From Pseudomonas rhodesiae (GTDB taxonomy: Bacteria > Pseudomonadota > Gammaproteobacteria > Pseudomonadales > Pseudomonadaceae), in assembly GCF_007858255.1 (NCBI RefSeq), contig NZ_VFEU01000023.1, positions 1 to 64,000 of the forward strand: a stretch of DNA of 64,000 bases, given 5' to 3'. This document shows, in pieces, positions 7,357-14,943 of the stretch. Below the pieces are notes generated by a model that worked only from the letters and a program-made list of their open reading frames with translations, was not told the origin of the DNA and did no database searches. Both the position numbers and the translations under genes were made by a program. Numbering within the stretch: the first letter of the stretch is position 1; each line of letters starts with the position of its first letter.

Positions 7357-8541
7357 TCACCCCTGGATGGAACCTGCCAGTTCAAAAATCGGCATGTACA
7401 ACATGAAGACAATCAGGCCGATCAGCCCGCCCACCACCAGCATCAACAATGGCTCGAAGACCTTGCTGAACAGCTCGATGGCGCGCTCCAAGGCTTCATC
7501 GTGAAACTGCGCGATGCGCTCGCACATCGCTGCCAATTCGCCGCTTTGCTCGCCTACCCGCAACAGGCGTTCGGCGACGGCGGTGGTCAGTTGGTGGCGG
7601 GCCAGGGAGGTGGACAGTGGCTGACCGGCCTGGATATCGATCATGGCCTGGCGCAGCGCCGCTTGGCGTTCTACCGGCAGCAAGGCGCCGGAGAGCTCCA
7701 CCGCCGTAACCACCGGCATCCCGCCCATCAGCAACATGCCCGCCGTGCGGTAGAAACGCGCCAGGATGAACAGCGTGCGCTGGGCGCCCAGGCTGGGAAT
7801 CTTCCAGAACAGCTCGGCCACGCGACGCTTGAATCCGGCGCTACGAAACAGCAGCACCAGCGCACCCACCGCCAGCGCCAGGCCGATCAGCAACTCCATG
7901 CCGCGTGCGTCCACCAGCGCGCCCCACCACACCATGAAGCGCGCAGTGGCGGGTAAGTCGGCGACGGCGTCGAACACCGAGGCGAAACGCGGGATCACGA
8001 AGAACAGCAAAAACAACAGGATCAACGCACCCACGCTAAGCACTACCAAGGGGTACATCAGGGCACCGCTGACGCGTTTTTTCACGGTTTCCAAATGCGC
8101 TTCAAAGTGATGGTAGCGGCGCAGGGCCACGGCCAATTGGCCGCTGTGTTCGGAGGACGCCACGGTGGCGATCAGCAATGAAGGAAACGTCTGCGGCTTG
8201 AGCTGCATTGCCCTGGACAGCGAGTTGCCCTCATACATCGAGGCCAGTAGCTCGCTCATCACCTGCCGATTGATCCCCGGCGGTGCTTTGTCGCGCAGGG
8301 TTTCCACCGCTTCTACCAGCACCAGGCCGGCGTCCAGCAGCACCACCAATTCCTGGATGAACAAGCCGAGGGCGAACTTGGAGCGCCGGCTCGGCAATTT
8401 GAGTTGGCGACGGGCTTTGAGCGAGATGACCTGGGCGCCGTCGGCCTGCAATTGCTGGCGCGCCTGGGCCAGGTCAACGGCTTGCAGGTGCAGGGACTGC
8501 AAATGACCGTCGCGGATGATGCGGGCGTCTATTTCGATCAT
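7357..8541 (-). CDS. gspF: Type II secretion inner-membrane platform protein GspF
   Basis: The polytopic platform protein, 394 aa, with two T2SF domains. Membrane helices lie around 160-185 (LMYPLVVLSVGALILLFLLFFVIPRF), 210-235 and at the C-terminus (LLMLVVGGLIGLIVFMLYMPIFELAGSIQG). Its end is the canonical P.F.LAG.I signature. The ATG at 8541 overlaps the TGA of the lytic transglycosylase gene (ATGA), which sets the start. It binds GspE, encoded immediately downstream. Confidence 0.94.
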   Translation of the reverse strand: MIEIDARIIRDGHLQSLHLQAVDLAQARQQLQADGAQVISLKARRQLKLPSRRSKFALGLFIQELVVLLDAGLVLVEAVETLRDKAPPGINRQVMSELLASMYEGNSLSRAMQLKPQTFPSLLIATVASSEHSGQLAVALRRYHHFEAHLETVKKRVSGALMYPLVVLSVGALILLFLLFFVIPRFASVFDAVADLPATARFMVWWGALVDARGMELLIGLALAVGALVLLFRSAGFKRRVAELFWKIPSLGAQRTLFILARFYRTAGMLLMGGMPVVTAVELSGALLPVERQAALRQAMIDIQAGQPLSTSLARHQLTTAVAERLLRVGEQSGELAAMCERIAQFHDEALERAIELFSKVFEPLLMLVVGGLIGLIVFMLYMPIFELAGSIQG

Positions 8542-9002
8542 GGCGTTTGCCTCGCCAGTTGCCGGCGCTGTTGCAGCAACTCGTCGTAGTAACGCCACAC
8601 TGCCAGTGCGTAACGCGTGCGGCGCGCCTCGCGGTCCGGCTTGGGCCCGGCGTTGTAAGCACCTACGGCCTGCCAGCCGTAGCCCTTTTCGCGAATAAAA
8701 CCGGCCAGGATCCACGCGCCGACCATCACGCTGGTGCAAGGCTGGGTGATCAGGTGCTGTTCGGTGATGCCGAACCGCGCCAGTGCGGGTAAGTGGCGGC
8801 TGTTGATCTGCATCAGGCCGATGTCCTGGCTGCCGTCGGCATTGATATTGCGCGCACGTGGGTTGAGGCCGGACTCGACCCTGGCGATGGCGTACAGCAA
8901 GAGCGGATCAACGTGATAACGACTGGCCGCCAGTTGCCAGCAATTGGCCTGGGCGGTGCCCGAAAGGCACAGCAGCAGCAGAACAATCCGCAGCGCGCAC
9001 AT
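8538..9002 (-). CDS. Exported lytic transglycosylase of the secretion operon
   Basis: A 154-aa SLT-type murein lyase with a signal peptide (MCALRIVLLLLCLSGTAQA|N). The catalytic Glu sits in AIARVESGLNP, followed by GSQDIGLMQINSRH and the YNAGP motif, so the fold is complete. It resembles IagB/IpgF-type enzymes that open peptidoglycan for secretion machines. It lies between gspG and gspF in the same operon, with 6-bp and overlapping junctions, so a role in clearing the wall for the secretin or pseudopilus is likely. Confidence 0.9.
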   Translation of the reverse strand: MCALRIVLLLLCLSGTAQANCWQLAASRYHVDPLLLYAIARVESGLNPRARNINADGSQDIGLMQINSRHLPALARFGITEQHLITQPCTSVMVGAWILAGFIREKGYGWQAVGAYNAGPKPDREARRTRYALAVWRYYDELLQQRRQLARQTP

Positions 9003-9008
9003 GGTCCG

Positions 9009-9440
9009 TTACAGCCCGTAGACAATGTCGGCGTAGGTGTTGATACCACCGGCCTTGCCGTCGCGGCCCAGGGAGATGATCTCGGCGTCGTTGGGCGGGG
9101 TGCCGGGGTTTTTGTAGAGATATGGGTTGCCCCAGGGGTCAGGCGGCAACGTCTTCAAGTAAGGCCCCTGCCAATTGCCCGCATTGGCGGGCCGCGTGGT
9201 CAGCGCATTCAGGCCGAGGGTTTCGTCGGGGTAGTTGCCGTTGTCCAGGCGGTACTGGTTCAACGCATCGGCGAGGGACTTCATCTGGCCTTGGGCGGTT
9301 TGTACCTTGGCCAGCTCCAGGCGATCGAACATCTTGGGTCCGACATAGCCGGCGAGCAGGGCGATGATCAGCAGGACGACCAGCAGTTCCAGCAGCGTAA
9401 AGGCGCGTTGGAAGGGGGTGATAAGTGTGCGTGTGCGCAT
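9009..9440 (-). CDS. gspG: Major pseudopilin GspG
   Basis: A 143-aa class III prepilin-like protein. A basic leader ends at QRA|FTLLELLVVLLIIALLAGYVGP, with Glu at +5 and a long hydrophobic helix. The C-terminal part has the GspG family pattern GLNALTTRP..W.GPYLKTLPPDPWGNPYLY. The residue before the cleavage point is Ala rather than the nearly invariant Gly. No prepilin peptidase gene is in the operon, so the chromosomal PilD must process it. The gene follows the LPMO gene after a 180-bp spacer that contains a hairpin. Confidence 0.93.
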   Translation of the reverse strand: MRTRTLITPFQRAFTLLELLVVLLIIALLAGYVGPKMFDRLELAKVQTAQGQMKSLADALNQYRLDNGNYPDETLGLNALTTRPANAGNWQGPYLKTLPPDPWGNPYLYKNPGTPPNDAEIISLGRDGKAGGINTYADIVYGL

Positions 9441-9548
9441 GGCGATACTCGGCGGTTGTGATCAACTCTTCCGGCCCGCTGGGGAAGCGGGCACCGCCGG
9501 TAGGACTGCGTTATAACCAGTACTGCTTCCAATTGTAGCGTTGCGCGA

Positions 9549-9574
9549 TATAAGGCGCCGTAAGGCGCCCTATA
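9549..9574. terminator. Hairpin between the LPMO gene and gspG
   Basis: GGCGCC at 9554-9559 and again at 9564-9569 forms a stem with a 4-base loop, extended by TATA/TATA on both sides. It lies 46 bp after the LPMO stop and 109 bp before gspG. No T-run follows in either direction, so it could be a processing or partial-termination site rather than a full terminator. Confidence 0.45.
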
Positions 9575-9619
9575 ACGTTTGGCACTTGCTGTTATCAAGT
9601 CAGTGCATATGCCAGTGGC

Positions 9620-11146
9620 TTAAGGAACAACATCCCATGCGCGCTGCCAGAAAGTGGAACCGGGTTTGCCGGGTTCATTTTCATTCTGCCCGCACCATGC
9701 GCCTGCCGATCCCTGTTTGCACCGGTACTTCACTCCATAATTGGATACTTGTGAGCCGCTGTTGTAGCCGCCATTCGGTTTCCACTGAGGGTAATCCGTG
9801 TCTCCGCTTGCAGGTTCTACGGTAAAGGCGAGCTTCGCCTGATTGGTTTTACCGTTTTGCTGGTCCCGAACGTTCAATCGTGCTTCAAACGTGGTTACTT
9901 CTGTGACTTGGTAGGCCTTGCCGCTGATGGTCGCGCCATTCTGTGCGCCCGTCATTCCGGGGACGGCCCATTGATACAACAACGGGCCATTGCTCCCCGT
10001 TGACGTAGTGCCGCTGAATGTGAAGGTCTCGCCCGACTTCAATGCGGTGGGACCTGTGACCCGTGCTACGGGTGGCGCCGGATTAACAGGGCCCGGGCCT
10101 TCACCTGCAATGATCGACATCGCCTGGCTGTAACCTTGTTGAGTGGCATAAGTCGAGTTGCTTAAAGGGTTTTGCACGTTGTAAGTAACGATCGAGCCCT
10201 CTAGCTCGCCGATTTTGGCGATGGAGGGATTGACTTGGTCGGCTATTTCTTTGCCCCATTGAACAGACGGCAGATTTGCTGCGCTGATTTTATGAATGAT
10301 ATCGACCAGTTCTTTTTTTGCCCCATCGTTGCCAAAAATCCGATAGTGCACGGAGTCGCCAGGTTTGAGGGTGCTCATGTCGCCATTGATAAACGTGCCG
10401 ATATTGTGAAATTTCTCAGGCACACCTCCACCTGTGAAGTTCACGTCCGAGCACGAAATGAAAAACTCTCCATTCGGGTCGTCCCGTACCCAGATGCCGA
10501 CAATCAACCCATTGCCCGAAAGCCCATTCGGGATAGTTCTTACTATTTCGAAGTAGCCCGATGCACCGGGTAGTCTGGGTGGCGTTTGCCAGTTTGTTTT
10601 CGCAACGTTAAATATCTCTTCCTGGCCCAACTGCACCAGATCGCTCCACTTCAATTTGTCCGTGGCCGAATTGAAGCCTGGTTTGCTGGCAAATGCATAG
10701 AACTTGCTGGGTACGTGGGGGGCAGTGCCAATAAGTCGGAGGGTCAGCGGCTGTCCGGACGTCACGTCAGTCTTGGTCCAGTAGGGCGTTGGGTAATCCA
10801 GGCTGGCTTTTCTGGGGTCATTTGCAGCACAGATCTGCTCGTCTTTGATAATGGCTTTAATCTGATCCAGCGACGGATTATTAATCCCCGGGATGTGTGC
10901 AACCTCATGCCATTGTTGCGCGGCGAATGCTTTTTGGGCACGGGTATCAAATAGCTTGGCTGATTCTCGGCAACCTTTATCCACAATGGAGGACCCATCC
11001 TCTGATTGCCAGTAGCCTCCGGTAGCCTGGCAATTCACCGCACGTGATGCCGGGATATCCAGAGCACCATGTGCCCAACTCAAGGTCGGTACCAAACACA
11101 AAGCAGGCACTGTCCATTTGATAAAACTCTTCATGTACTTATTCAT
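9620..11146 (-). CDS. Secreted AA10 lytic polysaccharide monooxygenase with carbohydrate-binding module (CbpE-like)
   Basis: A 508-aa copper enzyme that oxidatively cleaves chitin or cellulose. The signal peptide ends at LSWA|HGALDIPASRAVNC, leaving the N-terminal His required for the copper histidine brace. The AA10 domain (about 26-215) shows GIWVRDDPNGEFFISCSDVNF near its end. A middle region follows, then a PKD/Ig-like domain (about 350-445) and a C-terminal CBM5/12 module (YPQWKPNGGYNSGSQVSNYGVKYRCK, Trp-rich end). It is the probable substrate of the surrounding secretion system, as CbpE is of Txc. Base composition is visibly more AT-rich than its neighbours, suggesting acquisition. Confidence 0.93.
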   Translation of the reverse strand: MNKYMKSFIKWTVPALCLVPTLSWAHGALDIPASRAVNCQATGGYWQSEDGSSIVDKGCRESAKLFDTRAQKAFAAQQWHEVAHIPGINNPSLDQIKAIIKDEQICAANDPRKASLDYPTPYWTKTDVTSGQPLTLRLIGTAPHVPSKFYAFASKPGFNSATDKLKWSDLVQLGQEEIFNVAKTNWQTPPRLPGASGYFEIVRTIPNGLSGNGLIVGIWVRDDPNGEFFISCSDVNFTGGGVPEKFHNIGTFINGDMSTLKPGDSVHYRIFGNDGAKKELVDIIHKISAANLPSVQWGKEIADQVNPSIAKIGELEGSIVTYNVQNPLSNSTYATQQGYSQAMSIIAGEGPGPVNPAPPVARVTGPTALKSGETFTFSGTTSTGSNGPLLYQWAVPGMTGAQNGATISGKAYQVTEVTTFEARLNVRDQQNGKTNQAKLAFTVEPASGDTDYPQWKPNGGYNSGSQVSNYGVKYRCKQGSAGAWCGQNENEPGKPGSTFWQRAWDVVP

Positions 11147-11220
11147 GCTCTAGTCCACCTTCAATCCAGATAAACAAGTTCCGAACTGCTGGAACGATCA
11201 GTGTGTTCATATCGTTGAAA

Positions 11221-11739
11221 TCATTGAGTCGGCTGATCTCCCAGAGGAGTGACGCGGGTTGCAGGGTTACTCTGTACAGAGCCATACAGAAACACCCACC
11301 CTTGATAACTGCCTTGCCCTGTAAAACTTTGATTGATGACCGCAAAGTTGCCTTGCTTGAACGGCGTGCCCTTGGCCTGGCTGAACACGCCCATGATGGT
11401 GTCGCCCGGTCCTGGCACGACGCCCCACTCGGTGGTGCCGGTCAGCGGGTCGGTGTAGACCCGGCGCAGGTAGCGCTTGACGGTCGGTTGGCGCCGGTCC
11501 AGCACCAGGTCTTCGAGGGACTTGGGAAAGGCATTGCCGGCCTTGTAGTACAGGCCGATGGCCCGGCGGATTTCGTTGCCGCGCGCCAGCAGTTCCAGTT
11601 CGCGTTCGCGCTGCAACACGCTGGACCACAGCGTGCCCGTCTCCATCAGCATCACGGCCACGACGGCCACCGTCACCAGCATGCCCATGAACACCGAGCC
11701 GTGCTGGCGCTGCTTACCAGTCTGCATAGGCCGTCCCAT
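11221..11739 (-). CDS. Minor pseudopilin lacking Glu5
   Basis: A 172-aa pseudopilin-like protein. A short leader (MGRPMQTGKQRQHG) precedes SVFMGMLVTVAVVAVMLMETG, a hydrophobic helix without Glu at position +5, a feature typical of tip pseudopilins such as GspK. The soluble part has the EIRRAIGLYYKAG..FPKSLEDLVLD..RRVYTDPLTGTTEWGVV pattern shared with the next two pseudopilins. It overlaps the upstream pseudopilin gene by 26 bp. It is the last gene before the LPMO gene. Confidence 0.8.
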   Translation of the reverse strand: MGRPMQTGKQRQHGSVFMGMLVTVAVVAVMLMETGTLWSSVLQRERELELLARGNEIRRAIGLYYKAGNAFPKSLEDLVLDRRQPTVKRYLRRVYTDPLTGTTEWGVVPGPGDTIMGVFSQAKGTPFKQGNFAVINQSFTGQGSYQGWVFLYGSVQSNPATRVTPLGDQPTQ

Positions 11740-12094
11740 CGTTAGCGGTGCCCGGTGCGCCGCTGCGTACGTCGCCCAGGCCTTGTTCGTCGGAGGGTTG
11801 CAGTTGCCAGGTGTCGCGCTTGCCGGTCAGCGGGTCCAGAGGGATTTCGCGCAGGTAGCGGCGGTCCACCAGGGCTTGCAAGGAGTCGGGGTTATCGCCG
11901 TGGTCTTCGCGGTATTGATCCAGCGCCTGGCGAATGGTGGAGAGGTTGTGGCGCAGCACCGTCTCTTGGGCCTTGGCGTGCTGGCGAAAATACTGGGGGG
12001 TGACCAGCGTCATAAGTGTGGCGATGATGGCCATCACCACCAGCAATTCGATCAGGGTAAAACCGCGCTCACCACTGGCTGTACAACGTTCCAT
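11714..12094 (-). CDS. Pseudopilin (GspG/GspH-like)
   Basis: A 126-aa protein with a standard prepilin peptidase site ERG|FTLIELLVVMAIIATLMTLV. The soluble domain has IRQALDQYREDHGDNPDSLQALVDRRYLREIPLDPLTGKRDTWQL, a pattern of GspG-type pseudopilins. It overlaps both neighbours by 26 bp, indicating translational coupling in a pseudopilin trio. Which minor pseudopilin (H, I or J) it corresponds to cannot be told from the sequence. Confidence 0.85.
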   Translation of the reverse strand: MERCTASGERGFTLIELLVVMAIIATLMTLVTPQYFRQHAKAQETVLRHNLSTIRQALDQYREDHGDNPDSLQALVDRRYLREIPLDPLTGKRDTWQLQPSDEQGLGDVRSGAPGTANDGTAYADW

Positions 12095-12563
12095 TCAAAC
12101 TCTCCCGAGTGCTGCGGGATGAAACGTCAAATACATCTTCTCCCTCTTGTGGGTTATCGGCGCTGCTCTTGTAACTGCGCAATTGCCAGGTTTTTTCTGC
12201 TGCCAGTTCGGGACATTCGCAGAGAGGATCGCGAGGAATGCGTCGCAGAAAATAGAGTTTTTGACCTTGCAAGTTGGTCTGGTCGGTGGCGCCATCGACC
12301 AATGTCTGCAAAGAGGGCGGGTAACCACTGTCAGTGACGCTCTTTTCGATGCGCCCGTCGTCGCTGGCTTCTTTGTATGAATCAATGGCGCGGCGTATCT
12401 CTCGCAACGAACGTTGCAAGTCGAGTTCTCGGTCGCGTTTGCCCATCAATGCCGTCAGCGGATAAGCCACTGTCGCCAGCGTGGCCAGTAAGGCCAGCGT
12501 CAGTAGTAATTCAATCAGCGTAAAACCTTTGGCGCAGTGATGGCTGGGTGTGCCCTGCCACAT
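12069..12563 (-). CDS. Pseudopilin, first gene of the secretion operon
   Basis: A 164-aa protein with an AKG|FTLIELLLTLALLATLATVAYP prepilin signal and a soluble domain REIRRAIDSYKEASDDGRI... with two close cysteines (LCEC), possibly a disulfide. GGAGG lies 10 bases before the ATG at 12563. A GTG at 12566 with 7-base spacing is an alternative start. As the promoter-proximal gene, it follows the long DnaA-box-bearing intergenic region. Confidence 0.85.
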   Translation of the reverse strand: MWQGTPSHHCAKGFTLIELLLTLALLATLATVAYPLTALMGKRDRELDLQRSLREIRRAIDSYKEASDDGRIEKSVTDSGYPPSLQTLVDGATDQTNLQGQKLYFLRRIPRDPLCECPELAAEKTWQLRSYKSSADNPQEGEDVFDVSSRSTRESLNGTLYSQW

Positions 12564-12712
12564 CACTGTTGTTCCTCCCGTTTATCCCGCCAAGGACTTC
12601 CGCGTTAACCCAGGCTTGTGAAATTAACTGCAAAGGTGAGTGTAGATGCTGAGTATTTTTTGTACAGACGAATACCGCCTAGCACGTTACCCACAATCGC
12701 TGTGCGTCTGGC

Positions 12713-13236
12713 TGTGGATAAGGTGTTCGTGGGTGCCTGTAGCTCAGGTAAATTAAGGGCTGCAGCCTGCTGTATGAAAAACAGCCAGGCTAAGCCTCGG
12801 TTTTTGAAGCGTTTTCCGTGTGGATAAGCGTGATGGGGTATGTGTACTTGCCCCCAAAGTCTGTTGGCGCTTCTGTGGATAAGATGTTCGCTATCGGCTA
12901 CAGGCCTTAAAGATAAAGGCTTTGATCGAAATGATTAAAAAGTGATCAATTCCTTGGCTGAAGCGCTGGAGCAGTGCCAAAGCCTGGATTTATGCAGGGT
13001 TGCCGCGGTTTTCCACAGTGCTGTGCAAGTTGCCCCCAAACTCTGTTGGTGCTTCTGTGGATAAGGTGTTCGCGTAGTGCTGCAAGCCACGATTTTATTG
13101 GGTTGTAGCGAGTTGATCGAAAAATGATCAAATGCACGTCCCAACCCGTAACTTGAATAAGTCACGGATTTTCTTCACTTATTTTCGGGTAGTTGGCGCA
13201 GTTGCTCACAATTGCTGTGGGTGGCTTTGTGGATAA
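12713..13236 (-). other. Cluster of five exact DnaA boxes in an 800-bp gene-free region
   Basis: TTATCCACA on the minus strand (TGTGGATAA on plus) occurs exactly at 12713-12721, 12819-12827, 12874-12882, 13056-13064 and 13228-13236, all in one orientation and all followed by G on plus. A near-match TTTTCCACA lies at 13009-13017 in the opposite sense. The region 12567-13366 has no convincing ORF. It also carries several TGATC-containing AT-rich patches and two diverged repeats of about 100 bp. No dnaA, dnaN, rpmH or gidA is nearby, so it is not the usual oriC context. A DnaA-titrating or -reactivating locus is an inference. Confidence 0.75.
12850..13130 (+). repeat. Two diverged direct repeats of about 100 bp, each with a DnaA box
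   Basis: Copy A (12849-12945) and copy B (13030-13130) share GCCCCCAAA.TCTGTTGG.GCTTCTGTGGATAAG.TGTTCGC. Then, after a variable AT-rich stretch, both carry TTGATCGAAA followed by a TGATCAA. A second motif pair links the outer boxes: CACAATYGCTGTG precedes the boxes at 12713 and 13228. Conservation is highest around the DnaA box. Confidence 0.75.
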
Positions 13237-13318
13237 GTTGTTGGGCAAAGGCTGGAAGGCAGGCGGGTAGGGGGCTGGGAGGGAACTGATCAAATAGTAA
13301 GCAGTGCGAGGTTCGATT

Positions 13319-13347
13319 GTGGGAGGGGGCCAGGCCCCTTCCCACAT
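13319..13347. terminator. Compact REP-like palindrome after gbcA
   Basis: GTGGGAGGGGGCC/GGCCCCTTCCCAC forms a nearly perfect hairpin with a tiny loop, 20 bp after the gbcA stop (minus strand). It is a single self-complementary unit, unlike the paired REPs elsewhere, and may serve as the gbcA terminator. Confidence 0.6.
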
Positions 13348-13366
13348 TTCCAACGATCAGGAGCGT

Positions 13367-14662
13367 TTATTCGTGTGCCGCCACGCCTTTGAGGTAAGGC
13401 GCCGGTGCCGCGCCCAGGTTGCTCAGCATGCGCTCGCTGTACCAGTCCACGAAGTTCACCACGCCGAACTCATAAGTCTTGGAGTATGGGCCCGGTTGAT
13501 AGGCCGTGGAGTTGATGCCGCGCTGGTTCTCTTCGGCCAGGCGACGGTCCTGGTCGTTGGTGGCGTCCCAGACCTGGCGCATGCGCTCCACGTCATAGTC
13601 CACGCCTTCGACCGCGTCCTTGTGTACCAGCCACTTGGTAGTGACCATGGTTTCCTGTGCGCTGATCGGCCACACCGTGAACACAATGATGTGGTCGCCC
13701 ATGCAGTGGTTCCACGAGTGCGGCAGGTGCAAGATGCGCATCGATCCCAGGTCCGGGTTCTTGATGCGGCCCATCAGCTTGGCGCAACCCTGTTTGCCGT
13801 CGAGGGTCATCGACACGGTGCCCTTGAGCAGCGGCATTCGCACGATGCGGTTACGCAGGCCGAAGCTGGCGTGGGCGTACGGGATCTTCTCGGCGTCCCA
13901 GGCAGCGGCCGAGGCGGCGACGTGGTCCTTGAATGCCTGGTCGGCGCGTGGGTCGGTGACGTCGTCCCATTCCAGCAGGGTTTTGAGCAGCTCCGGGTGC
14001 GAACCGCCGCAGTGGTAGCACTCGCGGTTGTTCTCCAGCACCAGTTTCCAGTTGGCCTTTTCCATCAAGGTGGTTTGCACCGCCACCTTGGTGTTCTCCA
14101 TGTCGTAGGGTTCCATGTAGTGGTTCAGGGTCGACAGGAAGTCATCGATGGCCGGCGGGTTTTCGGCCAGGCTGATGAAGATATAGCCGCCGGCGGTCTT
14201 CACGTTGACCGGCTTGAGGCCGTATTGCTTCATGTCGAAGTCGGCGCCCATCTCGGTGCCGGCGAACAGCAGGCGGCCGTCCAGTTCGTAGGTCCACTGG
14301 TGATAATGGCAGACCAGTTTGGCCACCTTGCCCTTGTCGCTGGTGCACAGGCGCGAGCCACGGTGACGGCACACGTTGTGGAACGCATGCACCACGCCCT
14401 CGGCGCCACGGATCACGATGATCGGGTTCTTGCCCACTTGTAGGGTCAGGTAGTTGCCCTTGGTCGGAATCTCGCAGGTCATGCCGGCGATCAACCACTC
14501 TTTCTGGAAGATCTCCTGCATGTCGATATCGAACAAACGCTCATCGCAGTAGAACGGCTGCGGCAGCGAAAAGGTGCGCTCGCGCTCTTGCAGCATTTGC
14601 GCGGTGGCCTTGCGTGCGGGTTCCAGCGGATCGCCCAAGCTTAAGGTTGCGGTGACGTCCAT
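13367..14662 (-). CDS. gbcA: Glycine betaine monooxygenase, Rieske oxygenase subunit GbcA
   Basis: This enzyme demethylates glycine betaine to dimethylglycine, releasing formaldehyde. It has 431 aa from the ATG at 14662 (MDVTATLSLGDPLEPARK, the family start). The Rieske [2Fe-2S] ligands are C98-x-H100 (NVCRHRG) and C118-x2-H121 (VCHYHQW). The catalytic domain carries NNRECYHCGGSHPELL, with iron-binding His residues. It is transcribed divergently from gbcB, its reductase, across 281 bp where the GbdR-type activator would be expected to bind; no site was assigned. Confidence 0.96.
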   Translation of the reverse strand: MDVTATLSLGDPLEPARKATAQMLQERERTFSLPQPFYCDERLFDIDMQEIFQKEWLIAGMTCEIPTKGNYLTLQVGKNPIIVIRGAEGVVHAFHNVCRHRGSRLCTSDKGKVAKLVCHYHQWTYELDGRLLFAGTEMGADFDMKQYGLKPVNVKTAGGYIFISLAENPPAIDDFLSTLNHYMEPYDMENTKVAVQTTLMEKANWKLVLENNRECYHCGGSHPELLKTLLEWDDVTDPRADQAFKDHVAASAAAWDAEKIPYAHASFGLRNRIVRMPLLKGTVSMTLDGKQGCAKLMGRIKNPDLGSMRILHLPHSWNHCMGDHIIVFTVWPISAQETMVTTKWLVHKDAVEGVDYDVERMRQVWDATNDQDRRLAEENQRGINSTAYQPGPYSKTYEFGVVNFVDWYSERMLSNLGAAPAPYLKGVAAHE

Positions 14663-14943
14663 CGTGTAGGTCCTCATGGCCATTCTGTGTGGCCGGCGAA
14701 TAGTGGCTGATCAGGTGTGCAGCAAGGCGTAAAGAAAGCGTCGTTGTTGGGAGCGAGTGTGGGGCTGCTGATGCGGCGAACCTTATCCATGAGCGACATG
14801 GCCCACTCTGATCCCGACGCGCAAGCCCCGTGGTATGGGGGCTGGTCGCGATAAGTATGTGAATGTCGCAGATAGGTAAGTGGGCGGTTCTCGCGTTACG
14901 CAGAATCGCCACCATAAGGCCGACCTCGGCGGTGGAGAACAAC

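Noticed and set aside
12735..12780. GTAGCTCAGGTAAATTAAGGG resembling a tRNA D-arm
   Set aside because: No acceptor stem, anticodon arm or T-arm can be formed around it.
12935..13353. Short minus-strand ORFs of 62-76 aa in the DnaA-box region
   Set aside because: They lack ribosome sites, overlap the repeats and have no plausible protein composition.
12567..13366. The DnaA-box region as the chromosomal origin
   Set aside because: No dnaA, dnaN, rpmH, gidA or parAB genes are near and the flanks are secretion and catabolic genes, so oriC is unlikely; titration/reactivation locus is the better idea.
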